Source of the DNA: Nitrospirillum sp034653355
GTDB taxonomy: Bacteria; Pseudomonadota; Alphaproteobacteria; Azospirillales; Azospirillaceae
Reading direction: 5' to 3'
Length of the DNA: 64,000 nucleotides
NCBI RefSeq assembly: GCF_034653355.1
Contig: NZ_JAYEER010000004.1
Location: forward strand, 2,604,001-2,668,000
Shown one piece after another: positions 55,297-63,755 of this stretch. Below the pieces are notes generated by a model that made no database searches, was not told the origin of the DNA, and saw nothing but the letters and a program-made list of their open reading frames with translations. The position numbers and the translations under genes were made by a program. Every line of letters starts with the position of its first letter. Position 1 is the first letter of the stretch.

Positions 55297-56829
55297 CGCA
55301 CCACCACCCGGCGGTAGCTCAACGCCTCGGCGATGTGCACGCGGCGCACCATCTCGCTGCCCTCCATGTCGGCCAGGGTGCGGGCCACGCGCAGGACGCG
55401 GTGATAGCCCCGGGCGGACAGGCGCAGCCGGTCGGCGGCTTCGGTCAGCAGGGCGCGGCCGGCGGCCTCGGGCGCCGCCACCTTTTCCAGCAGCTCACCA
55501 TCGGCCTCGGCATTGGTGCGGATGGCGGGGTGGCCGGGCTTCGTCAGGGCGGCGTAGCGCTCCGCCTGGATGCCCCGGGCGGCGGGCCACACGGGCGGCC
55601 ACGATGGCGCTGGTCTCGCGCGGCGGCGGCAGCGACAGGTCGGACGCCTTCACTGCGGGCACGTCGACATGCAGGTCGATGCGGTCGAACAGCGGGCCGG
55701 AGATCTTGGACTGGTAATCGGCGGCGCATTTGGGTGCGCGGCCGCAGGCCTGGGCGGGGTCGTCCAGGTGGCCGCAACGGCAGGGGTTCATGGCCGCCAC
55801 CAGCTGCACCCGCGCCGGATAGGTGACATGCCCGTTGGCCCGCGCCACCGTGGCCCGCCCCGTCTCCAGCGGCTGGCGCAGCGCCTCCAGCGTTGGTCGC
55901 GCGAATTCCGGCAGCTCATCCAAGAACAGCACGCCCTGGTGGGCCAGGCTGATCTCCCCCGGTTTGGCGCGCACGCCACCTCCGACCAAGGCCGGCAGGC
56001 TGGCGCTGTGGTGCGGGTCGCGGAAAGGGCGGCGGCGCATCAGCCGTCCACCCTCCAGCTTGCCGGCCACGGAATGGATCATGGACAGGTCCAGCGCCTC
56101 CGCCGGTTCCAGGGGCGGCAGCAATCCGGGCAGGCGGGCGGCCAGCATGGACTTGCCCGACCCCGGCGGCCCCACCATCAGCAAGTTGTGCGCGCCACTG
56201 GCCGCGACCTCCAGCGCGCGCTTCGCCGTCTCCTGCCCCTTGATGTCGGCAAGGTCCGGCAGGGCGCCGGGCTCATCCTCCTCCATCTTGGGCTGGGGGC
56301 GGGACAGCACCTGGGTGCCCTTGAAGTGGTTGATCAGCTCCAGCAGCGTGCGCGGGGCCAGCACCTCCAGCTCACCGGCCCAGGCGGCCTCACCGCCGCA
56401 GGCCGCCGGGCAGATCAGGCCCCGGTCTGTGGCGACCGCGTGGATGGCGGCGGGCAGGGTGCCGGCCACGGCCGTCAACGCGCCGTCCAGCGCCAGTTCG
56501 CCCAGGGCGCAGAAGCCCTTGATGTCCTCATCCGGCAGAATGCCCATGACGGTCAGCAGGGCGATGGCGATGGGCAGGTCATAATGGCTGCCCTCCTTCT
56601 GCACATCGGCCGGCGCCAGGTTGACGGTGATGCGCTTGGGCGGCAGGGCCAGGCCCAGGGCGTGGAGGGCGGCCCGCACCCGCTCCCGGCTTTCGGCCAC
56701 CGCCTTGTCCGGCAGGCCCACCACGGTGAAGGCCACCTGCCCGCCCGACATCTGCACCTGGACGTCGATGTCCAGGACGTCCACCCCCTGGAAGGCCACC
56801 GTCGAAACCCGCGCTACCACCGGCCCCAC
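55293..56829 (-). CDS. comM: YifB/ComM family Mg chelatase-like AAA+ ATPase (frameshifted)
   Basis: The two frames join into a 511-residue protein. The N-terminal Lon-like domain has AFQGVDVLDIDVQVQMSGG and VVGLPDKAVAESRERVRAAL; the AAA+ core has Walker A GPPGSGKSMLAARLPG, GVLFLDELPEF and AAMNPCRCGH; the C-terminus is the Mg-chelatase part ending YHRVLRVARTLADMEG. One extra base near 55578-55590 breaks the frame; dropping a C restores RVARARGIQAERYA. ComM is a branch-migration helicase used in natural transformation. The GTG start is preceded by GGATAGG. Confidence 0.9.
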
Positions 56830-56901
56830 CCTATCCGTCCATGCACGTGGGGGTAGTGTAGGGCAGGGGCGGTGCTTGGCACCAGGGGATGTCGCGCCGC
56901 T

Positions 56902-57834
56902 TTACGCGATCAGCGCCGCCTCGCGCCGGGCGATGGGCGGACGCGACGGATGCAGCACGATGCCGTCGTCGGCGATCTCGACCTTGGCTTCGGGGTAGAC
57001 AGCGGTGGCGAGCGCCAGGGCGTCCAGGAACACCGGCTTGAAGTGGCTGAGCTTGGCGTAGTGCTCGCCGAACTGGCGGCGCAGGGCCGCCCAGCGCACC
57101 GGCGTGGCTTGGTTCAGCACATGCAGGCGGTAGGCCAGCCAGATGTAGACGTCGATGGCGGTGCTGCTGGCGCTGATGTGGCGCAAGGCGGCCTCGGAGA
57201 CGGGCACGGCGTGCTGCTTCAGGCTGTCGTAGAAGCTTTCGTTCAGCTCGATCACGTCCTGGAACAGGGCCACCTGGCGCTGGTCGGGGTTGGACTTGAA
57301 CAGGATGGAATTGTTGACGAAGCCGGCGTTCTGCCGGGTGACCGAGGCGTCCGTCTCCCACAAGAACTGCAGGCTGCAGGCGGTGATGCGCTGCGCCTGT
57401 TCCATCACCAGGCGATAGGTCTTGCCGCCGGGGCTCTCCCCCATGGCCTTCAGCCAGGAATGCCAGCTCTTGCCCAGTTCCACCTGGCGGGAGTTGGTCT
57501 TCAGTGCTTCGGTCTGCAGGTACAGCAGGATCATGCGCGCCTTGGCGCCGTAGGGCACGCCCACCAGGCTGCCGTCGGCGTGCCGGCCGCTCTGCACGAT
57601 CAGGGTGCAGCGCCCCGTTTCCTTGCGGTGGTATTCCGGCTCCGCCGCCTTGTCGATGGAACGGTGGGGCAGGCTGGTCAGGGCGAAGCCGGCATGGGTG
57701 ATGCCCATGCTGTCCTCTTCCTGGGCCAGCATGGCGGCGGCCACGTCCACCAGGGCGCGGCCGCTCTTGCTGGTCGCCATCTCGCGCGCCCGGTCCACGC
57801 CATGCTCCAGGATGAGACGGTGAATGTCGGCCAT
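56902..57834 (-). CDS. repA: Plasmid-type replication initiator RepA
   Basis: The protein has about 310 residues from the ATG at 57834 (GAAGGG four bases upstream); the frame also has a TTG at 57903 that would add 23 residues. IHRLILEHGVDRAREM, VDVAAAMLAQEEDSMGITHA, GFALTSLPHR and, later, IDVYIWLAYRLHVL match the RepA_C family of plasmid initiators found on alphaproteobacterial replicons. The helical VYIWLAYRL region belongs to its DNA-binding part. The adjacent array of 14-base iterons and DnaA box confirms the role. No parA or parB gene lies in the window. Confidence 0.88.
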   Translation of the reverse strand: MADIHRLILEHGVDRAREMATSKSGRALVDVAAAMLAQEEDSMGITHAGFALTSLPHRSIDKAAEPEYHRKETGRCTLIVQSGRHADGSLVGVPYGAKARMILLYLQTEALKTNSRQVELGKSWHSWLKAMGESPGGKTYRLVMEQAQRITACSLQFLWETDASVTRQNAGFVNNSILFKSNPDQRQVALFQDVIELNESFYDSLKQHAVPVSEAALRHISASSTAIDVYIWLAYRLHVLNQATPVRWAALRRQFGEHYAKLSHFKPVFLDALALATAVYPEAKVEIADDGIVLHPSRPPIARREAALIA

Positions 57835-57920
57835 GGCGCCCTTCGCTCCCTGCCAGTCGGTGCTGTCGATGTGAGGTGATGGGCTGAAGTGTTTCAAAGC
57901 CAAATCACTAAATCTAGGTC

Positions 57921-57934
57921 GGACTTTACCGGCC
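57921..57934 (+). promoter_or_regulatory. Iteron in the repA promoter
   Basis: A perfect GGACTTTACCGGCC lies 87 bases before the chosen repA start and opposite in orientation to the next five iterons. RepA binding here would repress its own gene, the usual autoregulation of iteron replicons. Confidence 0.65.
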
Positions 57935-57973
57935 CCCGCTATTTGTGGGGTATTTGGAGTCTGTTATTTGAGG

Positions 57974-58156
57974 TGCCGGTTAAGTCCGGGAAATAATCCC
58001 GAGTCGGGCCGGTAGAGTCCGGCATCCGGCCGGCAAGGTCCGGGGAAAACTGTTCTTCCCATGCGCCCCATGGGCGCCGGCGCATCCTGTGGCCGGTAAA
58101 GTCCGGGGGAGACGCGCCCGAGTCTGTGGATAACTCTACCCTGGCCGGTAAAGTCC
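57974..58156 (-). repeat. Left iteron cluster (five copies, minus orientation)
   Basis: Copies at 57974-57987 (2 mismatches), 58007-58020 (1), 58028-58041 (2), 58091-58104 (perfect) and 58143-58156 (perfect). Degeneration increases toward repA. Confidence 0.88.
58125..58133 (-). promoter_or_regulatory. Perfect DnaA box
   Basis: TGTGGATAA, the exact complement of the consensus TTATCCACA, lies between the two perfect minus-strand iterons. It allows host DnaA to help open the origin. Confidence 0.85.
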
Positions 58157-58243
58157 GAGCCGAATCGTGACGGATCACCCCATCCGGGATCCCGGGATCG
58201 ACTCCAGCGGACTCGAAAGGGGCCTCAACTCGTCCGCTGACAC

Positions 58244-58475
58244 GGACTTTACCGGCCTTGCCGACGGGAGTCCGTGCCTTTCCGGCCGGTGGCGACCCGG
58301 ATGGTGGGTGGTGGAAGGTACGGGAAGCGGGTTCAAATCCGGGGTGGCCGGGTCCACTCGGACTTTACCGGCCTGATGGCCGGACGGGGCTGTCCTGTCC
58401 TGGCGTTTTTCCCTGGACACGGACTTTACCGGCCGGGGCCCGGGAAGGTGGGCATCGATTCGGACTTTACCGGCC
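58244..58475 (+). repeat. Right iteron cluster (four perfect copies, plus orientation)
   Basis: Perfect copies at 58244-58257, 58360-58373, 58421-58434 and 58462-58475. A weak relative (4 mismatches) is at 58274-58287. Most are preceded by C or CAC and spaced unevenly. Confidence 0.9.
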
Positions 58476-58513
58476 TTCGCCATTGCTGGTTCCACGAGCC
58501 CCAAAAGACGGAA

Positions 58514-58542
58514 GGCGGGGCGGTTCCGCAGACCGCCCCGCC
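58514..58542 (-). terminator. Terminator of the TonB receptor-phosphatase operon
   Basis: A perfect 11-bp stem (GGCGGGGCGGT and its complement) is followed on the minus strand by TTCCGTCTTTTGG. It separates the operon from the replication origin. Confidence 0.82.
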
Positions 58543-58593
58543 TCTCCCTCACGGGCGGCGGATGATGGGAAGGCCGCCCGTCGGTTTCGCCCC

Positions 58594-59904
58594 TCAGCGC
58601 CAACAGGATGCCGGCACCGCTTTGCGCACCAGGGCGGCGAAGTCCTCCACCGTGCAGCGGTCGCCGCCACAGGCGGGCAGGGGCAGGTCAACCTTACCCG
58701 CCGGATGGGCCGGCGTCAGGGCGGCGGCTTGCCGCAGATCCTCCAGCGTCTGGTAGTACAGCGCCACCCGGACATAACGCTTGCCCGTGGCGGTGTCGCG
58801 GCTGACCTCGAACGCCAGGGTGGTGTCGGGGGCGGTCTTGTCCGGCTGGCCGGGCAGGGTCCAGTCCAGGCCCAGCAGGCCGGCCACGTTGGACAGGTTG
58901 GTGTCATGCCCCAGGATGGAGATCAGCCTGGCCCCGGCCGGCACGGGCGCCAGCGGACCACCGGCGGCCGGCGCCTCCCCCGTCACCCCGGCCACGATCT
59001 GGTGGGCCAGCAGCGCGCCGTTGTGGCTGGCGATGTAGGGGGTGCGGCGCGTCAGGTCGGCCTGGTAGTCATGCACCGGCAGGATGGCGGCCAGCGCCTG
59101 CGGCGTGCCGGCGCGGCCCCAGCCCACCTGGTCGGCGGGCATGCCCTGCACATATTCCAGGAAGACGCTTTCGGCCAGCATGGCGCCCCGCGCCAGGGGC
59201 CCGTCCACCTTCACCTCGCCGCCCTTGTCCACCACCTTGGCGGGGCCGGTGGCGAAGCAGGCGCCGCCGGGGGATCCGGAGGGGCCCCCGGGGGTCGCGG
59301 TGGGCGCGCAGGCCTTGGGTGCCACCACCTGCACCAGGGCGGCCAGGGCGGGCGCGACGTTGGCCGGCACGGTGGCGATGTCGCCGCCGTTGGCCGCGAC
59401 CACCGCCTTGGTGGCCTCATCCGCGTCCATGGGGCAGGCGCCGCCCGACGCGGCGTCGAACAGCACATCGGGGCTGTCCGGCGCCAGGCCATGGGCCTTC
59501 AGGCCGCAGCCGGGGGCCAGCCCGTCGGCCAGTGCCTGGGCGCTGGCGCGGGTGCGCTGGTCGCCGCTGTCGCCCCAGACGAAGATGCTGTTCTCGGCGG
59601 GACAGCGGTCGGCAGCCAGCAGGCCGCGCTGCCGGTACTGGGCGCCCAAGTACAGTCCCAACTGGCGGATGGCGTCGGCGCCGTGGGGGGTCAGGATGCC
59701 TCGGTCCACCGGCCAGGCTGGCCAGTCCTGGTCCGACAGGCGGCGCAGTTCCGCCAGGCCCTTGGTCGGGCTGCGCACGCCGTGGCGCGACAGCATCACC
59801 ACCCGTTCCAGAACTTCGTGGGAGGCGGAGGCGGTGGTGTCGGCCCGGACGGGGCCAGCCATCAGGCTGGCCGCCAACAGGCCAAGAAACAGGCCTTTTT
59901 TCAT
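58594..59904 (-). CDS. Secreted histidine acid phosphatase (phytase/glucose-1-phosphatase-like)
   Basis: This branch-2 histidine phosphatase has 436 residues and a signal peptide (KKGLFLGLLAASLMAGPVRA). The catalytic motif is MLSRHGVRSPT (His41) and the proton donor pair is in ILGHDTNLSNVAGLLGLDW. The length and the Cys-rich ending ACGGDRC...PASCW fit the AppA/Agp family of periplasmic phytases and sugar phosphatases. The ATG overlaps the TonB receptor stop (ATGA), so the two are co-translated. It probably releases phosphate from a ligand handled by that receptor. Confidence 0.9.
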   Translation of the reverse strand: MKKGLFLGLLAASLMAGPVRADTTASASHEVLERVVMLSRHGVRSPTKGLAELRRLSDQDWPAWPVDRGILTPHGADAIRQLGLYLGAQYRQRGLLAADRCPAENSIFVWGDSGDQRTRASAQALADGLAPGCGLKAHGLAPDSPDVLFDAASGGACPMDADEATKAVVAANGGDIATVPANVAPALAALVQVVAPKACAPTATPGGPSGSPGGACFATGPAKVVDKGGEVKVDGPLARGAMLAESVFLEYVQGMPADQVGWGRAGTPQALAAILPVHDYQADLTRRTPYIASHNGALLAHQIVAGVTGEAPAAGGPLAPVPAGARLISILGHDTNLSNVAGLLGLDWTLPGQPDKTAPDTTLAFEVSRDTATGKRYVRVALYYQTLEDLRQAAALTPAHPAGKVDLPLPACGGDRCTVEDFAALVRKAVPASCWR

Positions 59905-62141
59905 CACCACCCCGTCACCGACAGGTTGAAGAACACGCTGCGGCCCGGTGTGGTCCAGTACAGCGCGTCGCCGGTGGCGGACTGCGTGCCGGCGAAGCCG
60001 TTGATGCGGTGGGTGTCGAACAGGTTGCCGATCTTCAGGCTGGGGGTGACGTCCACCAGGTGATAGCCCAGGTCCTTCAGGCGCCAGCCCACCGAGACAT
60101 CGGCGGTGAACACCGGGTGGATGCGATAGGCGTTGGCGAAGTCCGGCTGGCCGGTCTTGGCGTCGGTGGTGTTGTCCTGGCCGTAGAACGGGCCCACCAC
60201 CTTGCCGATGGCGGAGAAGTACAGGCCCTCGGGGCTGTCGTACATGACGCCGGTGGTGGCCATCCATTGCGGCGTGTCCGCCACCCAGACGTAATTGTCC
60301 TTGTACTGGGCGTGGTTCAGGCTGGCGTTGGCGTACAGCGACAGGGCGTCCGTCAGGGCGTACTGCGCCTCCATCTCCAGGCCCTTGTAGATGGCGCCGG
60401 ACCCGTTGACGAAGGTGGTCTCTGTCGTGCTGGGCACCTGGCTGGTGGAGATGTAATTGCTGAAGTCGATGTAATAGGCGTCGGCGCCCACCATCCAGCG
60501 GCCATGCTGCACGGCGGTGCCGACCTGGTAGTTCATGGTCTCTTCCGGCTTGATCGAGGCGATCTTGGCCACCTGGAAGACGTCGATGGGCGGCGCCAGG
60601 AAGCCCTTGGCCACCTGGGCGTAGGCGGTCCACCCTTCCTGGATGGTGTAGTGCGCGGCGATGGAGGGCTGGGCCTCGGTATAGGTCTCGCTGTAGTTCA
60701 GCGGCGCCGGGGGCTTGGTCTTGTTGTACAGGGCGTCGACATCGCGGGTGAAGCTGGTGACCTTCACGCCCGGGATCAGGGTCAGGTCCGGCGTGACCTT
60801 CCAGTCGAACTCGGCATAGGGCTGCCAGGTGGTGTTCAGGTCGCGGTACTTGTAGGTGTAGGGCGTGCCGTACTTGCCCGTGACCAGGATGTTCTGGGTC
60901 CAGTCATAGGATTCGGAATGGCGGTGGTCCAGCTGGCGGTCGTACCAGACGCCAGCCTTGATGTCGCCGAAGGACAGGCTGTCGGTCAGGCGCAAGGTGT
61001 CGCCGAAGGTGCGGTAGTTGGCGTTGGCCTCCTTGCCCGGGATGTCGCCGGCATAGGTGGCCACCTTCTTGCCCGCGGCGTTGTAGACGGTGACGCCCAC
61101 ATCCTTGGGGTTGCTGTCGCTGGCGTCCGACAATTCCTTGTAATGATGGCCGAAGCCGTTGGTGTAGGCGGTGTTGTCCAGCTTGAGGGCGTCCGTCAGT
61201 TCCGACTGCACCCGGATGTAGTCAAAGTCCGAGGTATAGCGGCTGGGCTGGTACTTGTAATAGGACTGGGCCTTGGGGTTGTCGCCCAGGCCCCAGTTGT
61301 CGCCGTACTTGGCCAAGTCGGCCAGGGTGACGCCCTGGGTGGTGTACTCGAACGAATGGTTCTTGCTGGCCACCAGCGTCACTGTCGTGCGTTCCCCGAT
61401 GTCCAGCACATCCTTGAAGAAATAGTTGGTGCGCTGTTCTTCCGCCCCGGTCAGGTAGCCGTCTGAGGTGGTGCGTTGCACGTCGAAGAACATGCGGCCC
61501 AGCACGGTGCGGCCGGTGTCGACCTCCCCGCCGATGCCCTTGGTGTTCCAGCTGCCATAGGTGCCGTAGGCGGTGACGCCCGGATCTTCCGACGGGGTCT
61601 TGGACAGGAAGCCCAGGGTGCCGCCGAAGGTGGCCTTGCCGATGGTGGAGGCCGTGCCGGGCCCCCGGTCCACCTCCGCCTGGCCCATGTCGTGGGCCAC
61701 GAACAGGGCGGAGCTGGTGTGGTGCAGGTCGGTGGCGTCGCCGAAGGGGATGCCGTCGAAAGTGATGTTGAACTGGCTGTCCTGGAAGCCGCGCAGGCTC
61801 AGCGTTTCCGCCTTGCCCAGGCCCGGGCCGTTGGGACTCTGGGCATAGACGCTGGGCTGGAATTTCACCATGTCGTCAAAGCTGGACAGCGGGACGATAT
61901 TGTCGCGTAGGAAGCCTTCCGGAACGATGGAGGTGGGCTCCGTCGCCTCCAGCGGCACGTTGGAGGGGGAGACGCGCATGACCTTGGCCACCACGTCGAT
62001 CTCGGTCATCGGGGCGTCGGCATCGGCAAAGTCCGCCGCGCGGGCGGGCGAGGCGAGGGCGGCCAGGGCCATGGCCACGGCGGCGGCGCCCATCATCAGT
62101 CTGGCCCGGTTCGGGCGGGTCTCCGGCTTCGTCGTCATCAT
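59904..62141 (-). CDS. TonB-dependent outer-membrane receptor
   Basis: This receptor has 745 residues. A signal peptide (MMGAAAVAMALAALASPARA) is followed by a plug domain with PLSSFDDMVKFQPSVYAQ, LSLRGFQDSQFNITFDGIPFGD and DRGPGTASTIGKATFGGTLG. The beta-barrel follows and ends FFNLSVTGW. AAGGGGG lies five bases before the start. It is coupled to a histidine acid phosphatase, so the ligand is plausibly phosphorylated, such as phytate or a metal-phytate complex. No TonB, ExbB or ExbD gene is in the window. Divergent regulators may control it. Confidence 0.92.
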   Translation of the reverse strand: MMTTKPETRPNRARLMMGAAAVAMALAALASPARAADFADADAPMTEIDVVAKVMRVSPSNVPLEATEPTSIVPEGFLRDNIVPLSSFDDMVKFQPSVYAQSPNGPGLGKAETLSLRGFQDSQFNITFDGIPFGDATDLHHTSSALFVAHDMGQAEVDRGPGTASTIGKATFGGTLGFLSKTPSEDPGVTAYGTYGSWNTKGIGGEVDTGRTVLGRMFFDVQRTTSDGYLTGAEEQRTNYFFKDVLDIGERTTVTLVASKNHSFEYTTQGVTLADLAKYGDNWGLGDNPKAQSYYKYQPSRYTSDFDYIRVQSELTDALKLDNTAYTNGFGHHYKELSDASDSNPKDVGVTVYNAAGKKVATYAGDIPGKEANANYRTFGDTLRLTDSLSFGDIKAGVWYDRQLDHRHSESYDWTQNILVTGKYGTPYTYKYRDLNTTWQPYAEFDWKVTPDLTLIPGVKVTSFTRDVDALYNKTKPPAPLNYSETYTEAQPSIAAHYTIQEGWTAYAQVAKGFLAPPIDVFQVAKIASIKPEETMNYQVGTAVQHGRWMVGADAYYIDFSNYISTSQVPSTTETTFVNGSGAIYKGLEMEAQYALTDALSLYANASLNHAQYKDNYVWVADTPQWMATTGVMYDSPEGLYFSAIGKVVGPFYGQDNTTDAKTGQPDFANAYRIHPVFTADVSVGWRLKDLGYHLVDVTPSLKIGNLFDTHRINGFAGTQSATGDALYWTTPGRSVFFNLSVTGW

Positions 62142-62339
62142 CGTCCCCCTTCATTGATCGCGGCACCTTGGACGGCGCTTTGCAAAATCGCGTGCCGCGC
62201 TGGTACAGTCGGGACGGGATGCGGATCTTGACGGCAGCCTGACGGAAATTTCAGGTATTGCCGATCGCTGTGGCAGCATAAGGCCTTAGGCGCTGTCCGT
62301 TTTCTTGTGAATTTCATTTGACCGATACATGACGGGACG

Positions 62340-62951
62340 ATGACGGGTCGCCTTGCCTTGATCGCGTTGGAACACGACGCCGGGGGACTGATTCAGGAGC
62401 TGTCGGCGCTGGGCTGGGACGCCACGGGGGACGGCATGCCCGATGTCCGCCTGCTGATCGCCGCCGATGCCGGGGCGCTGCCGCGCCATCTCAAGGAAGG
62501 GTGGCCCACCCTGTGCCTGGCCACCGTGGGGGCGGAGGCCGAGTCCACCCTGCTGCGGGCCGGCGCGCACATGGTGCTGCCTTTGGATACGGCGGCGACG
62601 GCGGTGGCGGCGGCCCTGTCGGCGCTGGCCCGGCTGGCGGCGCCCGGCGACCGCGCCCTGCGGGTGGGCGATCTCGCCCTGCACGTCGACCGCCGGCTGG
62701 CCTGGTGCCGGGGGCGGCCGCTGGCGCTGGCGCCCCTGGATTTCGATCTGTTGGTGCTGCTGGCCGAACGGCCCGGGCAGGTGGTGCCGGCGGCGGAACT
62801 GCGGGCCCGGCTGTGGCCCGATGCGACGGACAGCGCCGGCCGCCTGACGGCGCACATCCGCAGCCTGCGCCGCGCCCTGGGGCCGGCCGCGCCGCTGCAC
62901 ACCCGTGGCCACCAGGGCTATGTGCTGGGGGGCGTCGACCCGAAACGATAG
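62340..62951 (+). CDS. OmpR-type winged-helix regulator with degenerate receiver (1)
   Basis: This protein has 203 residues. The C-terminal half is a clear OmpR/PhoB winged helix: LAPLDFDLLVLLAERPGQVV, SAGRLTAHIRSLRRALG and HTRGHQGYVLGG. The N-terminal ~100 residues keep the receiver size, but the acid pocket reads EHDAG, the phosphoacceptor strand reads VRLLIAADAG and the usual K-P is L-P (HMVLPLD). It is unlikely to be phosphorylated normally. It is divergent from the TonB receptor and 88 bases before a similar gene. Confidence 0.8.
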   Translation: MTGRLALIALEHDAGGLIQELSALGWDATGDGMPDVRLLIAADAGALPRHLKEGWPTLCLATVGAEAESTLLRAGAHMVLPLDTAATAVAAALSALARLAAPGDRALRVGDLALHVDRRLAWCRGRPLALAPLDFDLLVLLAERPGQVVPAAELRARLWPDATDSAGRLTAHIRSLRRALGPAAPLHTRGHQGYVLGGVDPKR

Positions 62952-63039
62952 GCGGGAGCGTTAGGTAGTATACCGGATATCGGCGCTGGCGGTCGCCGCC
63001 TAGGGTAGCCGGCATGGTTCCACCAGGCGGGTGATTCCC

Positions 63040-63708
63040 ATGCGCGCCCTTATCATCGGCAAGGCCTCGACCGGCGTCGCGCGGCTGTCGCGGCTGTTGC
63101 GGGAACGCGGCTGGCAGATCGACACCCTGGCGGCCCTGCCGCCGGCGCCCCGTATGACCGACGTCGTGGTGCTGTCCGATGACACCCGTCAATTGCGCGA
63201 GCGCCTGAGCCGCGCACAACGGATCTTCGCCGACGCCCTGGTGGTGACGCTGGCGGCGGAGCATGCGGCCCGCGCCGGCGCCCTGGCGCTGGGCGCCGAT
63301 GACCAGGTGGATGCCGCCCTGCCCGGCGACTTGGTGGTGGACCGCCTGCTGGCCCTGCTGCGCCTGAAGCGCCAAGGGCCGCGTCTGGCCTATGTCCTGG
63401 ATGACCTGACCGTGGATGTGCGCCAGCGCCGGGTGCGCCGCGCCGGCCGCGACATCCTGCTGTCCTCGCGCGAGTTCCAGCTGCTGATCCTGCTGCTGCA
63501 GGCGGAAGGGGCGGCGGTGCCGCGCAGCGCCATCCTCGACCGGCTGTGGGCCGGCGACCTGGACGTGGCCGACAATGCCGTGGATGCCCTGGCCTCCCGC
63601 CTGCGCCGCCGGCTGGACGGGCCGGGGCAGCCCCGCCTGCTGCACACCCTGCGCGGCGTTGGCTACTGCCTGGTGTCCGCTGTGATGGAGACCCGGGCCG
63701 CCGCCTGA
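63040..63708 (+). CDS. OmpR-type winged-helix regulator with degenerate receiver (2)
   Basis: This protein has 222 residues from the ATG at 63040; a GTG at 63031 would add three. The winged helix is complete (ILLSSREFQLLILLLQAEGA, VDALASRLRRRLDG, LLHTLRGVGYCLV). The N-terminal domain resembles a receiver in length but starts ALIIGKASTG, without the acidic pair, and lacks the conserved lysine (GADDQVDAALPGD). There is no partner kinase in the window. It may bind a ligand or protein instead of phosphate. Confidence 0.82.
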   Translation: MRALIIGKASTGVARLSRLLRERGWQIDTLAALPPAPRMTDVVVLSDDTRQLRERLSRAQRIFADALVVTLAAEHAARAGALALGADDQVDAALPGDLVVDRLLALLRLKRQGPRLAYVLDDLTVDVRQRRVRRAGRDILLSSREFQLLILLLQAEGAAVPRSAILDRLWAGDLDVADNAVDALASRLRRRLDGPGQPRLLHTLRGVGYCLVSAVMETRAAA

Positions 63709-63755
63709 TGCCGCCACCGGCTGTCCATCATGTAGGGGTCGTCATGTCGGGGCCG

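Larger units (their letters stand above)
57904..58476. other. Iteron-type replication origin
   Basis: At least ten copies of the iteron GGACTTTACCGGCC lie in 555 bases upstream of repA, seven perfect. An AT-richer stretch with CTATTTG and TTATTTGAGG sits at 57935-57971, and a perfect DnaA box lies in the middle. The layout (initiator gene, iterons, DnaA box, AT-rich segment) is that of an iteron-controlled plasmid or chromid origin. Confidence 0.85.

Noticed and set aside
58325..58350. tRNA T-arm-like GGTTCAAATCC
   Set aside because: The flanking bases cannot form the T stem, and no anticodon arm or acceptor stem is found around it.
57901..58476. CRISPR-like array of short direct repeats
   Set aside because: The 14-base repeats occur in both orientations with irregular spacing, lie beside a RepA gene and a DnaA box, and have no cas genes nearby. 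They are iterons.
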